Of a stretch of 64,000 nucleotides of DNA, positions 27,809 through 37,086 are shown in pieces. The DNA is from Hahellaceae bacterium (GTDB lineage Bacteria > Pseudomonadota > Gammaproteobacteria > Pseudomonadales > Oleiphilaceae). The stretch is from the NCBI GenBank assembly GCA_016716085.1, contig JADJWY010000005.1, forward strand, positions 124,001 to 188,000, read 5' to 3'. A program made the translations under genes and the position numbers. Under the pieces are notes generated by a model that saw nothing but the letters and a program-made list of their open reading frames with translations, searched no databases and was not told where the DNA came from. Each line of letters starts with the position of its first letter. The stretch's first letter is position 1.

Positions 27809-29155
27809 ATGCTGAAAAAAGTGTTGATCGCTAATCGAGGCGAAATTGCCTTACGAATCCTGCGGGCATGCAAGGAAATGGGGATTCGCACCGTGGCCGT
27901 TCATTCCGTTGCGGACCGGGAGTTAATGCATGTCCGCCTCGCAGACGAATCGGTCTGTATTGGTGGCAATTCGCCGGGTGAAAGTTACCTTAACATTCCG
28001 GCGATTATCAGTGCCGCCGAGATTACCGATGCCATGGGAATTCATCCTGGCTACGGATTTCTTTCGGAAAATGCCGACTTTGCCGAGCAAGTAGAACGCA
28101 GTGGATTTGTCTTTATCGGCCCCCGTCCCGACACCATCCGGCTGATGGGCAATAAAGTCTCCGCGAAACAGGCAATGATAGATGCGGGGGTCCCCATAGT
28201 GCCCGGCTCGAAAGGTACTGTTTCCGGCGCCGCCGGGGAACTGCTGGAAGCCGCACGAGCCATCGGCTACCCGGTCATCGTCAAAGCCGCATCCGGGGGC
28301 GGGGGGCGCGGAATGCAAGTGGTTCATAGCGAGGGCGCTTTACTCAACGCCGTACACATCGCACAGGCGGAAGCACGCGCCGCATTCGGCGACGAATCCG
28401 TTTACCTTGAGAAATACCTGGAAAATCCGCGCCATATCGAGATACAGGTGCTGGCCGATTGTCACGGCAACGTCGTTCACCTGGGCGACCGGGACTGCTC
28501 CATGCAGCGTCGCCATCAGAAAGTCCTCGAAGAAGCACCCGCCAGCGGCATTGAACCCAAAGCACGGGACGCTGTTCTGAAGGCCTGTGTACATGCCTGC
28601 CATACCATTGGCTATCGGGGTGCCGGCACCTTCGAGTTTCTCTACGAAAATGGACAATTCTACTTCATCGAAATGAACACCCGCGTTCAGGTCGAGCATC
28701 CTGTCACTGAAATGATTACAGGCATCGACATCGTTCGCGAGCAATTGAGAATTGCCAGCGGACTCCCCCTTTCAGTTGCACAGGATGATGTGGCGCTCAA
28801 GGGACATGCGGTTGAATGTCGAATCAATGCAGAAGACCCCTTCAGCTTCAAACCCTCGCCTGGACTCGTGAGCCATTTTCACGCGCCCGGCGGCCTGGGC
28901 ATACGGGTGGACTCTCACCTTTACAGCGGTTACCGTGTGCCCCCCTACTATGACAGTCTGATTGGCAAGGTCATTAGTTGGGGCGAAACGCGTGATCAAG
29001 CACTCAATCGCATGCAGAACGCCCTGGACGAAATGCTGGTCGAAGGCATTTCAACAAATATCCCCTTACACCGGCGCCTTGTCAGTGATGCCGGTTTGCG
29101 TCAACTGGACTATTCAATTCACTACCTCGAAGAACGACTCAAGGCCTCACTATGA
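27809..29155 (+). CDS. accC: Acetyl-CoA carboxylase, biotin carboxylase subunit
   Basis: ATP-dependent carboxylation of biotin on Acc[16 protein letters not shown] at the N-terminus, the glycine-rich ATP-grasp loop [45 protein letters not shown] and RINAEDP are all present. 448 residues. The stop overlaps prmA by 4 nt (ATGA), so prmA is translationally coupled. Confidence 0.98.
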   Translation: MLKKVLIANRGEIALRILRACKEMGIRTVAVHSVADRELMHVRLADESVCIGGNSPGESYLNIPAIISAAEITDAMGIHPGYGFLSENADFAEQVERSGFVFIGPRPDTIRLMGNKVSAKQAMIDAGVPIVPGSKGTVSGAAGELLEAARAIGYPVIVKAASGGGGRGMQVVHSEGALLNAVHIAQAEARAAFGDESVYLEKYLENPRHIEIQVLADCHGNVVHLGDRDCSMQRRHQKVLEEAPASGIEPKARDAVLKACVHACHTIGYRGAGTFEFLYENGQFYFIEMNTRVQVEHPVTEMITGIDIVREQLRIASGLPLSVAQDDVALKGHAVECRINAEDPFSFKPSPGLVSHFHAPGGLGIRVDSHLYSGYRVPPYYDSLIGKVISWGETRDQALNRMQNALDEMLVEGISTNIPLHRRLVSDAGLRQLDYSIHYLEERLKASL

Positions 29156-30033
29156 GCTGGTTACAAATTAGCATTCAGTCTACCGATCAGGATGCACCTC
29201 AACTTGAAACACTGCTGGACAACCTGGGTGCGGTCTCCGTCACCATGCTGGATGCCGAAGACGAACCGGTGCTCGAACCGGACATCGGCACCACGCCGCT
29301 CTGGAGCCGCACGGTCGTGGTCGCGCTGTTCCCGGCAGATGCCCATCAGGTTATGATTCGGGACCAGCTTCAACAGTCGGGCATTTCAAGCCAGGCAATT
29401 GCCTGTGAAATCCTCGAAGATCGCGACTGGGAACGGGAATGGATGACGCATTTCAAACCGACCCGGTTTGGCCAGCGCCTCTGGATTGTCCCCAGTTGGG
29501 CCGAACCACCTGAGCCTGAGGCCATCAATCTCGACCTGGACCCCGGCCTGGCGTTTGGCACCGGCACGCACCCAACGACGGCCCTGTGCCTGACCTGGCT
29601 GGATGGGCAGGTTCTGGAGAACAAATCCCTCATTGACTACGGCTGCGGCTCGGGGATTCTTGCCGTCGCAGCACTTCTGCTGGGTGCCGAACGGGCGACA
29701 GCGACGGATATCGACCCCCAGGCACTGGAAGCAACGCTTGATAACGCTGCACGCAATCGCGTGACTCGGCTAAGCTGCTTCGCGCCTGAAAAAATGCCGC
29801 AGGAAACAGCCGACATCCTGATCGCCAACATTCTCGCCAACCCTCTGATCAGCCTGGCGCAGGAGCTGGCTTCCCTGACCCGCCCCGGTGGAACGATTGC
29901 GCTTTCTGGCATTCTGGAAGAACAGGCCGATAACGTCCGATCCCGCTATGCCAACTGGTTTGACATGAACGTCACCGAGGTGCAGGACGGATGGGTGCTA
30001 CTCTCAGGTGTCCGTCGTGGCGAACCCGCGTAA
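29152..30033 (+). CDS. prmA: Ribosomal protein L11 methyltransferase
   Basis: SAM-dependent methyltransferase that trimethylates L11. It starts [10 protein letters not shown]; the substrate-recognition domain occupies about residues 1-55 and the catalytic domain follows, with [15 protein letters not shown], the SAM motif [13 protein letters not shown] and [11 protein letters not shown]. 293 residues. It overlaps accC and precedes a zinc-ribbon protein, dusB and fis, the usual order. Confidence 0.97.
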   Translation: MSWLQISIQSTDQDAPQLETLLDNLGAVSVTMLDAEDEPVLEPDIGTTPLWSRTVVVALFPADAHQVMIRDQLQQSGISSQAIACEILEDRDWEREWMTHFKPTRFGQRLWIVPSWAEPPEPEAINLDLDPGLAFGTGTHPTTALCLTWLDGQVLENKSLIDYGCGSGILAVAALLLGAERATATDIDPQALEATLDNAARNRVTRLSCFAPEKMPQETADILIANILANPLISLAQELASLTRPGGTIALSGILEEQADNVRSRYANWFDMNVTEVQDGWVLLSGVRRGEPA

Positions 30034-30078
30034 AAGGCATTACACTTTCAAGAAGGGGATGATGCTGGAGAGCCTTTT

Positions 30079-31305
30079 TTGTTAACACAATGCCCACACT
30101 GTCAGGCCACGTTCCGTGTCAATGACACCCAATTATCGGCGGCTGGCGGTAAAGTTCGCTGCGGCTCCTGCATGAAGGTCTTCAATGCAAACGACCATCT
30201 CGTAGAATCTGCGAAGGACGCCGGGATTCCCAAACTGCAGAGTGTCGCCTCTCCCGCCCCACCGAAATCAGCGTCTGCAGCGCCAGCTTCTCGCGACCTG
30301 TTCTCAAAGGCTATGGAGAAAAAGCAGGATGCGCCAGACGAGGACAACCTGCTCTTTCAGGATGACCCGCACGAAGATCAGCAAGAGAACGGCTACTCAG
30401 GCAACCTGGTCAGCGACAGCCTGCTCAGCGACAGCTTCAGGGAACTTGACTCAGCAAAGGGTAGCAACTCAGCGTTCGAGGATGATCTCGTTGAGCAGGA
30501 ACCTCTATCGGCAGACGAAAGCTGGGCAGAGTCCATGTTGAACGATCTGGAGGCGACGCGCAGACAAGCGGCAGCGGCCTCCGCTCAATCGTCAAAACGG
30601 GATCCGGATTCCGCCGCACAACGTGAAAACCGGCGCCAGAACCCATCTAACCCGCTACAGACGGACTTTAGTTTACAAGCGGAGCCTGGCGTATCAGCGC
30701 TGCGCGCAGACCCCAAGCCTGGCTACGGGAACTTCAAAGCACCTCCTATCCGCCCTTTTCAGGAACCCGCACCGTCATCAGCCCTGCATCTGGTTGGCCG
30801 ACTGATTCTGGTGGTACTCATTGTCATTCTGTTAATTACGCTGATTGGTCAACTGGGCCTGTATCACTTTGACAAGCTCGCTCGTATTGACTGGATTCGC
30901 CCAGCCTACGTGAATGTGTGCAGCCTTCTGCGCCCCTATACTGGCTGCCAATTGCCCGACCTGCGAGATATCAGCCTGATTCGCAGTGAAGACCTGGTCG
31001 TGCGAAGCCACCCTCTGACCAAGGATGCGCTGATCATTGATGCCGTACTCGTCAATGGGGCGACGTTCGAACAGCCCTTTCCGGCCATCAATCTCAGCTT
31101 CTCTGATATCAACAATGCGGTCGTCGCCCAGAGAGCCTTCATGCCAACCGAGTATCTGTCAGAAGAGGCCAGCCAACTGCAGATCATGCCCTCTCAGACG
31201 CCTGTTCATATCTCGCTCGAACTTAAGGATCCCGGCAAACAAGCCGTCAACTATACGATTAGTTTTACTGAAGCTGGAAGCATTACGCCCGCCAAAAGTC
31301 AATAA
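30079..31305 (+). CDS. Zinc-ribbon and DUF3426 domain membrane protein
   Basis: N-terminal zinc ribbon with two CxxC pairs (CPHC and CGSC), a long acidic low-complexity linker (about 40-230), one membrane helix (LILVVLIVILLITLIGQLGLY) and a C-terminal DUF3426 domain. About 408 residues. Proteins of this architecture between prmA and dusB-fis are common in gammaproteobacteria and have no established function. The TTG start at 30079 is odd: in another frame ATG ATG (30059, 30062), preceded by AAGAAGGGG, reads eight codons into the T-run and stops. One extra T would join the two as MMLESLFLLTQCPHC, so the true start may be 30059 with a one-base indel. Confidence 0.85.
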   Translation: MLTQCPHCQATFRVNDTQLSAAGGKVRCGSCMKVFNANDHLVESAKDAGIPKLQSVASPAPPKSASAAPASRDLFSKAMEKKQDAPDEDNLLFQDDPHEDQQENGYSGNLVSDSLLSDSFRELDSAKGSNSAFEDDLVEQEPLSADESWAESMLNDLEATRRQAAAASAQSSKRDPDSAAQRENRRQNPSNPLQTDFSLQAEPGVSALRADPKPGYGNFKAPPIRPFQEPAPSSALHLVGRLILVVLIVILLITLIGQLGLYHFDKLARIDWIRPAYVNVCSLLRPYTGCQLPDLRDISLIRSEDLVVRSHPLTKDALIIDAVLVNGATFEQPFPAINLSFSDINNAVVAQRAFMPTEYLSEEASQLQIMPSQTPVHISLELKDPGKQAVNYTISFTEAGSITPAKSQ

Positions 31306-31447
31306 GCCACAGATTTTTGAGTAAATTTCATCCTTTTTTTTATTTCAAGTCTTTTCGCGCCTACGCCATGTGAGTATCATTAGCTCCCCATAACGGAACG
31401 ACCATTTTTTAGCCACTCTCCAATCTGGAGCAGGCTATATTGCCACC
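31306..31447 (+). promoter_or_regulatory. Leader/promoter region of the dusB-fis operon
   Basis: This 142-nt gap contains an AT-rich block with a T8 run (about 31332-31340) and a small perfect hairpin CTCCA-ATC-TGGAG at 31418-31430 followed by CTATAT, a plausible -10. dusB-fis operons in enterics are strongly growth-rate regulated from such a region. No promoter can be assigned with certainty. Confidence 0.3.
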
Positions 31448-32443
31448 ATGCATATCGGACCTTACCAACTGAACAATCCCGTCATACTCGCGCCCATGGC
31501 CGGAGTCACTGACCGCCCGTTCAGGCAGCTGTGCCGCGCCTACGGCGTTGGACTGGCCGTGTCCGAAATGATGGCGGCCAATCCCGATTTGCGGGAGTCG
31601 CGAAAGTCAAAATTACGCATGGATCACGCCGGAGAAACGGGCATCCGGTCCGTGCAGATTGTAGGCTCTGATCCTCAGCAGCTGGCAGGTGCCGCTCGCT
31701 ACAACGTGGATCATGGTGCACAAATTATCGATATTAATATGGGCTGTCCGGCGAAGAAGGTCTGCAATAAGGCCGCTGGCTCAGCCCTGTTGCGCGATGA
31801 AGCTCTGGTTGCCCAGATTCTGGAGGCAGTGGTCAGCGCCGTCGAGGTTCCGGTGACGCTCAAAATTCGAACCGGCTGGTGCCCGGAGAGTCGCAACGCA
31901 CTGACGATTGCCCGGCTGGCAGAGTCAACAGGCATTCAAGCCCTTACAATTCATGGGCGAACCCGGGCTTGCCGCTTCAATGGCGAAGCTGAATATGACA
32001 CAATTGCAGCGGTCAAGGCTGCTGTCCGTATTCCGGTTATTGCCAACGGCGACATCGACAGCCCTGAAAAGGCCAGGTTTGTTCGCGACTATACGGGTGC
32101 GGATGCCATCATGATTGGGAGAGCCGCACAGGGGCAGCCCTGGCTGATCGGCGCAATCATCGACTTCCTTGAGACAGGAACCTATCAGGCCCCACCGACA
32201 CTGGAGGAAGTCAGCGACATACTATTAAAACACGTAGAAGCCTTGCATGCCTTTTACGGGGACTATCAGGGACTTCGCATCGCCAGAAAACATGTTGGCT
32301 GGACACTGGCCCGAATGCCGATTTGCGAGGCATTTCGTTCGTCCTTCAACACACTCGAAAATGCGGAACATCAGCGAACACAGATTCGCAAACTCTCCGA
32401 CTACTTACGTCCACATAAAAAGGAAATTCAGCATGACTACTGA
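31448..32443 (+). CDS. dusB: tRNA-dihydrouridine synthase B
   Basis: Flavoenzyme that reduces uridines in the tRNA D-loop. [18 protein letters not shown] (FMN loop), [20 protein letters not shown] (active-site Cys), [17 protein letters not shown] and [10 protein letters not shown] are all present. 331 residues. The end overlaps fis by 11 nt, the conserved dusB-fis arrangement. Confidence 0.98.
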   Translation: MHIGPYQLNNPVILAPMAGVTDRPFRQLCRAYGVGLAVSEMMAANPDLRESRKSKLRMDHAGETGIRSVQIVGSDPQQLAGAARYNVDHGAQIIDINMGCPAKKVCNKAAGSALLRDEALVAQILEAVVSAVEVPVTLKIRTGWCPESRNALTIARLAESTGIQALTIHGRTRACRFNGEAEYDTIAAVKAAVRIPVIANGDIDSPEKARFVRDYTGADAIMIGRAAQGQPWLIGAIIDFLETGTYQAPPTLEEVSDILLKHVEALHAFYGDYQGLRIARKHVGWTLARMPICEAFRSSFNTLENAEHQRTQIRKLSDYLRPHKKEIQHDY

Positions 32444-32735
32444 AATCATCGCTCCCGAAACTGGCTCTACCGAGGCAACGCTGGTCGTCAGCAAGCCTGC
32501 CAACAGCACCATGACGCTGCGTGACAGTGTTGACCAGTCACTGGCCAACTACTTCAAGCAACTGGATGGCGTTGATGTCAAAGATGTCTACAACATGGTC
32601 CTCAGCGAAGTCGAAGCCCCCCTGCTCGAGCAGACGCTGAACTTCTGCCGCAACAACCAGACCAAAGCCGCCCAGATTCTGGGACTCAACCGGGGCACAC
32701 TGCGCAAGAAACTCAAGCAATACGACCTTCTTTAA
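32433..32735 (+). CDS. fis: DNA-binding protein Fis
   Basis: Nucleoid-associated regulator. The start at 32433 ([11 protein letters not shown]) has AAGGA eight bases upstream and gives 100 residues, close to the 98 of E. coli Fis; a longer frame inside dusB is not supported. The C-terminal helix-turn-helix ([21 protein letters not shown]) is strongly conserved, as is the dimer core ([11 protein letters not shown]). Confidence 0.97.
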   Translation: MTTEIIAPETGSTEATLVVSKPANSTMTLRDSVDQSLANYFKQLDGVDVKDVYNMVLSEVEAPLLEQTLNFCRNNQTKAAQILGLNRGTLRKKLKQYDLL

Positions 32736-32776
32736 TTTTATTCATCCGTTGCGTTAACTAGGGAGAACTCTCAGGA

Positions 32777-34357
32777 ATGTCCTCAACCGATCGAAAAATT
32801 CAGCGCGCGCTGATCAGTGTATCTGACAAACACGGCGTGGTTGAATTCGCCCAATCGTTGGCCCGTCTCAATATCGAAATTCTATCGACGGGAGGCACCT
32901 ACAAACTGCTTCGTGACCAGGCGATTCCGGTGACAGAAGTCAGTGAGTACACCGGCTTTCCTGAGATGATGGCCGGGCGCGTCAAAACCCTTCACCCCAA
33001 AGTCCATGGTGGCATCCTGGGGCGTCGCGGAACAGATGACGCGGTCATGGAGGCTCACGGCATTCAACCCATTGATCTGGTTGTCGTTAACCTCTACCCC
33101 TTTGAATCAACCGTTGCCCGCCCAGACTGTTCACTTGAAGAGGCTATTGAAAATATCGACATCGGTGGACCGACCATGGTTCGCTCTGCGGCCAAGAACC
33201 ACAAGGACGTCGCCATCGTCGTCAATCCGGTCGATTACAGCTGGATTATCGATTCACTTGAGAAACAAGCGGGTAGCCTGACGCTGTCCCAGCGATTTGA
33301 TCTGGCCGTCAAAGCGTTTGAACACACCTCCGCGTATGATGGGGCGATTGCCAACTATCTCGGTGCGCGCGTAAACGAACATGCGCAACCTGACACTTTC
33401 CCGCGCACCTTCAACACCCAGTTCGTCAAGGTGCAGGATCTGCGCTACGGTGAAAACCCACACCAGAACGCAGCGTTTTACCGAGAATCCAATCTGGAAG
33501 AGGCCTCGGTGGCCAGTGCCACACAACTGCAAGGCAAACCGCTTTCTTATAACAACATTGCTGACACGGACGCCGCGCTCGAATGCGTCAAACCGCTGGC
33601 TGACGCTGCATGCGTCATCGTCAAGCATGCCAACCCCTGTGGTGTGGCGATTGGCACAGACATTCGTCAGGCCTATGATCTGGCCTATGCCACCGACCCG
33701 ACCTCGGCCTTTGGCGGCATTATTGCGTTCAACCGTGAACTTGATGCCGAAACCGCCAAAGCCATTATCGACCGTCAGTTTGTCGAAGTGATTATTGCAC
33801 CGGAAGTATCGGAGGAAGCCCTCAAGATTTTCGCCGCCAAGCCTAACGTTCGTGTCATGGCCTGCGGAGCCATCAACGGCCATCGGGCTAGTGGACTGGA
33901 TTATAAGCGTGTCACGGGTGGACTGCTGGTGCAGGATCGCGACCTGGGCATGGTCGATATGGCCAGCTTGAAAATGGTGACGAAGCGCACGCCTTCAGAG
34001 CAGGAAATCAGCGATCTTCTATTTGCCTGGGAAGTCGCCAAGTATGTCAAATCCAACGCGATCGTCTATGCCAAGCAAGGCCGCACCATCGGTATTGGCG
34101 CCGGCCAGATGAGCCGTGTTTACAGCGCCAAAATTGCAGGCATCAAGGCTGCCGATGAAGGTCTGACAGTGGCCGGCTCGGTCATGGCCTCAGACGCCTT
34201 CTTCCCCTTCCGCGATACGATCGATGCAGCGGCCGCCGCCGGCATTACCGCTATCATTCAGCCCGGTGGTTCAATGCGTGATCAGGAAGTTATCGATGCG
34301 GCCAACGAACATGGCATCGCGATGGTCTTCACTGGCATGCGCCACTTCCGCCACTAA
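32777..34357 (+). CDS. purH: Bifunctional AICAR transformylase/IMP cyclohydrolase
   Basis: Last two steps of IMP synthesis. N-terminal cyclohydrolase half ([43 protein letters not shown]) and C-terminal transformylase half ([53 protein letters not shown]). 526 residues. purD follows after 14 nt, so this is the purHD operon, downstream of fis. Confidence 0.98.
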   Translation: MSSTDRKIQRALISVSDKHGVVEFAQSLARLNIEILSTGGTYKLLRDQAIPVTEVSEYTGFPEMMAGRVKTLHPKVHGGILGRRGTDDAVMEAHGIQPIDLVVVNLYPFESTVARPDCSLEEAIENIDIGGPTMVRSAAKNHKDVAIVVNPVDYSWIIDSLEKQAGSLTLSQRFDLAVKAFEHTSAYDGAIANYLGARVNEHAQPDTFPRTFNTQFVKVQDLRYGENPHQNAAFYRESNLEEASVASATQLQGKPLSYNNIADTDAALECVKPLADAACVIVKHANPCGVAIGTDIRQAYDLAYATDPTSAFGGIIAFNRELDAETAKAIIDRQFVEVIIAPEVSEEALKIFAAKPNVRVMACGAINGHRASGLDYKRVTGGLLVQDRDLGMVDMASLKMVTKRTPSEQEISDLLFAWEVAKYVKSNAIVYAKQGRTIGIGAGQMSRVYSAKIAGIKAADEGLTVAGSVMASDAFFPFRDTIDAAAAAGITAIIQPGGSMRDQEVIDAANEHGIAMVFTGMRHFRH

Positions 34358-34371
34358 TACAGGGGATTACG

Positions 34372-35664
34372 ATGAACATTCTGATCATTGGAAGTGGTGG
34401 CCGGGAACATGCCCTGGCCTGGAAGGCAAAGCAGTCACCGCTGGCTGAGCACATATTTGTCGCTCCCGGAAATGCGGGAACAGCCCGCGAACCCGGCGTC
34501 ACCAACGTCGCCATTGAGGTTAACGATATTTCTGCGCTGGCCGACTTTGCGCAGCGTGAAAACATTGGCTTGACGATCGTTGGGCCGGAAGCACCACTCG
34601 TCGCGGGTCTGGTGGACCGCTTCAAGTCTCTCAACCTGACGGTTTTTGGCCCCACACAGGGCGCCGCCCAACTTGAAGGCTCGAAGGCATTCACCAAAGA
34701 CTTCCTCGCTCGCCACCACATTCCGACCGCAGAGTATCAGACCTTCTCAGATACGCAGGCGGCACTGGACTATGTTCGTCATCGGGGTGCGCCAATCGTT
34801 ATCAAGGCTGATGGACTGGCGGCGGGCAAAGGCGTCATCGTAGCCATGACGCTACCCGAAGCAGAAGAAGCCATCAAGGACATGCTTTCTGGCAACCGAT
34901 TCGGCGAGGCGGGAAGTCGCGTCGTGATTGAAGATTTTCTGGAAGGTGAAGAAGCCAGCTTTATCGTCATGGTCGATGGCAAGAACATCCTGGCCATGGC
35001 AACCAGTCAGGATCATAAGCGTATCGGTGATGGCGATACCGGGCCGAATACCGGCGGGATGGGGGCTTACTCCCCTGCCCCCGTCGTCACGGATACCGTT
35101 CACGCCCGCGTCATGGAGCAGGTCATTGAGCCCACAGTGCAGGGTATGGCGCTCGAAGGCCACCCCTATACAGGATTCCTTTATGCAGGCCTGATGATCG
35201 ATGCGCAGGGAAATCCCAGGGTCATCGAATACAACTGTCGCTTTGGTGATCCTGAAACCCAGCCGATCATGATGCGCATGCAATCAGATCTGGTGGAACT
35301 GTGTCTCGCGGCAACCCGCGGCCAACTGGATCAGTGCCAGTCCAAATGGGATCCTCGCTGCGCTCTAGGCGTGGTGATGGCTGCAGCCGGTTATCCAGAC
35401 AATTATGAAAAAGGTGCGGTCATTACTGGGCTGCCGGATCCGGCCAACGAGTCAGAGACCAGCAAAGTGTTTCATGCCGGCACCCAAATGAAAGGTGAGC
35501 AGGTTGTGACACAGGGTGGCCGCGTGCTTTGCGTTACCGCACTCGGAACCACGGTAACGGAAGCACAAGCCGCTGCCTATTCCGCACTCGAAGAGATTTC
35601 CTGGTCTGGCGCCTATTTCCGAAAGGACATCGGTTACCGGGCGATAGCGCGGGAAAAAAGCTAA
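34372..35664 (+). CDS. purD: Phosphoribosylamine-glycine ligase
   Basis: ATP-grasp enzyme making GAR in purine synthesis. MNILIIGSGGREHALAWK at the N-terminus, KADGLAAGKGVIVA in the ATP-grasp domain, DHKRIGDGDTGPNTGGMGAYSP and EYNCRFGDPETQ are present. 430 residues, complete. A strong terminator follows 8 nt after the stop. Confidence 0.98.
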   Translation: MNILIIGSGGREHALAWKAKQSPLAEHIFVAPGNAGTAREPGVTNVAIEVNDISALADFAQRENIGLTIVGPEAPLVAGLVDRFKSLNLTVFGPTQGAAQLEGSKAFTKDFLARHHIPTAEYQTFSDTQAALDYVRHRGAPIVIKADGLAAGKGVIVAMTLPEAEEAIKDMLSGNRFGEAGSRVVIEDFLEGEEASFIVMVDGKNILAMATSQDHKRIGDGDTGPNTGGMGAYSPAPVVTDTVHARVMEQVIEPTVQGMALEGHPYTGFLYAGLMIDAQGNPRVIEYNCRFGDPETQPIMMRMQSDLVELCLAATRGQLDQCQSKWDPRCALGVVMAAAGYPDNYEKGAVITGLPDPANESETSKVFHAGTQMKGEQVVTQGGRVLCVTALGTTVTEAQAAAYSALEEISWSGAYFRKDIGYRAIAREKS

Positions 35665-35671
35665 GGCTGAT

Positions 35672-35699
35672 AAAAAGGCGGGAGCTCCCGCCTTTTTTA
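35672..35699 (+). terminator. Rho-independent terminator of purHD
   Basis: AAAAAGGCGGGAG (35672-35684) pairs perfectly with CTCCCGCCTTTTT (35685-35697), followed by further T residues. Because of its A-tract and T-tract it can act in both directions, so it may also end the convergent lipoprotein transcript starting at 36267. Confidence 0.92.
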
Positions 35700-35724
35700 T
35701 TGCTTACCGCTTAAAACCCAATCC

Positions 35725-36267
35725 TTACTCAGACTCCTCGTCATCAACCACCGGTACCGTCAGCTTCAGTTGAGCCGCACGGTAATCGGCAATTTCCTTG
35801 AGCAGGTAGTCTGCGACGCAATCATGCGTTCCCGGAAACTCATCTTTCAGAATATTCAGATAACTCTCGGCAATTACCCGGTTGGGTTCTTTACGTCGTG
35901 AGTAAACCACCGCGATGTGATAAGCAGCCTCCGCACGCACCGTATCGGACTGCGTCTTATCTTCATACATTTTAGTTAATTTCTTGATCGCCTCATTCAC
36001 GCCATAGGGCGGACGACTGCGCACATAATCGTACAACTTATCGCTGATATCGTACTCTTCCGGGCGACAATCCGTTGTCTTCATATCGTCCAGATAGCGA
36101 AGGTAACGTTGATCCACTGATTCCACGTAAGCGACCTTATCTCGCGCACGCTCCCTAACCGCCTCGCCCGTCACCACTGCAGCAGCTCCATAAAAACAGG
36201 CGCTCATCGATACGCTGAGACCCGCCATCACTGCCAGTCTGGCAATCAGTGAAACCTTCCCTCTCAT
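35725..36267 (-). CDS. Putative lipoprotein of unknown function
   Basis: 180 residues with a lipoprotein signal peptide: basic start MRGK, hydrophobic core LIARLAVMAGLSVS and lipobox MSAC with Cys24. The mature part is mostly helical with a segment that looks like a tetratricopeptide-type repeat (AEAAYHIAVVYSRRKEPNRVIAESYL, followed by FPGTHDCVADYLL) and an acidic tail. I do not recognise a named family. It is convergent with purHD and divergent from the TRIC-like gene. Confidence 0.75.
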   Translation of the reverse strand: MRGKVSLIARLAVMAGLSVSMSACFYGAAAVVTGEAVRERARDKVAYVESVDQRYLRYLDDMKTTDCRPEEYDISDKLYDYVRSRPPYGVNEAIKKLTKMYEDKTQSDTVRAEAAYHIAVVYSRRKEPNRVIAESYLNILKDEFPGTHDCVADYLLKEIADYRAAQLKLTVPVVDDEESE

Positions 36268-36342
36268 TGTCTTTCCTCTACCAATCCTGTTGCTAATTCG
36301 CCCACCATACTATGAAATGCACCATTATAGCGAGGGTCTGTC

Positions 36343-36951
36343 ATGTTAGCGTTTCTGGATTTTTTCGGCATTGCCGTATTCGCCATTACCGGGGCACTGG
36401 TCGCCGGTAAAAAACGTTTCGACGTCTTTGGCGTTCTGGTTGTGGCGCTAATAACCAGCCTCGGCGGTGGAACGCTTAGGGATGTGATCCTCGACGCGCA
36501 CCCTATGGTCTGGATTCAAAATACGACCTACCTGGGCGCTGCCATCCTGGCGGCACTGTCCACGTTTTTCTGGGTTCGTATTCGCCACATCCCCCTGCGC
36601 ATGCTGGAAGTCTCCGATGCCATCGGGCTGGCTTTTTTCACTATCGCAGGCGCACAAAAAGCGGCAGCGCTGGGCCACGCACCTGAGATCTGCTTACTGA
36701 TGGGCCTGATGACCGGCGTCGCTGGTGGTGTGCTAAGGGATATCGTCTGCAATGAAATCCCACTGATCTTTCATAAGGAAATTTATGCGACGGCAGCGAT
36801 CAGCGGAGGTGCCGCCTACCTGCTGGCACTGCAGCTCGGTATAGGCATGTCCCTTGCCATGATGTTAGGAATGGGCATTACGCTTTCACTGCGTCTGGCG
36901 GGTATTTACCGTGGCTGGTCACTGCCAGCCTTTCTTACGGCAGGTCGTTAA
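36343..36951 (+). CDS. Trimeric intracellular cation channel family protein (UPF0126/YicG)
   Basis: Integral membrane protein of 202 residues with two repeated three-helix units, typical of bacterial TRIC channels. The repeats carry GGGTLRDVI (about 44-52) and GGVLRDIVC (about 130-138), the conserved glycine-rich kinks. Hydrophobic segments begin FLDFFGIAVFAITGALVAG. Prokaryotic TRIC proteins conduct potassium; the role here is unknown. Confidence 0.93.
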   Translation: MLAFLDFFGIAVFAITGALVAGKKRFDVFGVLVVALITSLGGGTLRDVILDAHPMVWIQNTTYLGAAILAALSTFFWVRIRHIPLRMLEVSDAIGLAFFTIAGAQKAAALGHAPEICLLMGLMTGVAGGVLRDIVCNEIPLIFHKEIYATAAISGGAAYLLALQLGIGMSLAMMLGMGITLSLRLAGIYRGWSLPAFLTAGR

Positions 36952-36994
36952 GTACGGGGAACGCCTCACTCTCGCCATCGTGGCATCGCCCTAC

Positions 36995-37025
36995 GCATGC
37001 AAAAAATATTTTATCCAGCATGCAA
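36995..37025. repeat. Direct repeat GCATGCAA, two copies 23 bp apart
   Basis: GCATGCAA at 36995-37002 and again at 37018-37025; each contains the palindrome GCATGC. A start-to-start spacing of 23 bp is about two helical turns. The pair lies upstream of the beta-propeller/cytochrome gene and may be an operator. No other signal was recognised between 36952 and 37086. Confidence 0.4.
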
Positions 37026-37086
37026 CTTTTCGTTATCCGCGACAGTACTGGCAATTGACCCCATTGCAGACTTCACGGAGATGAAC

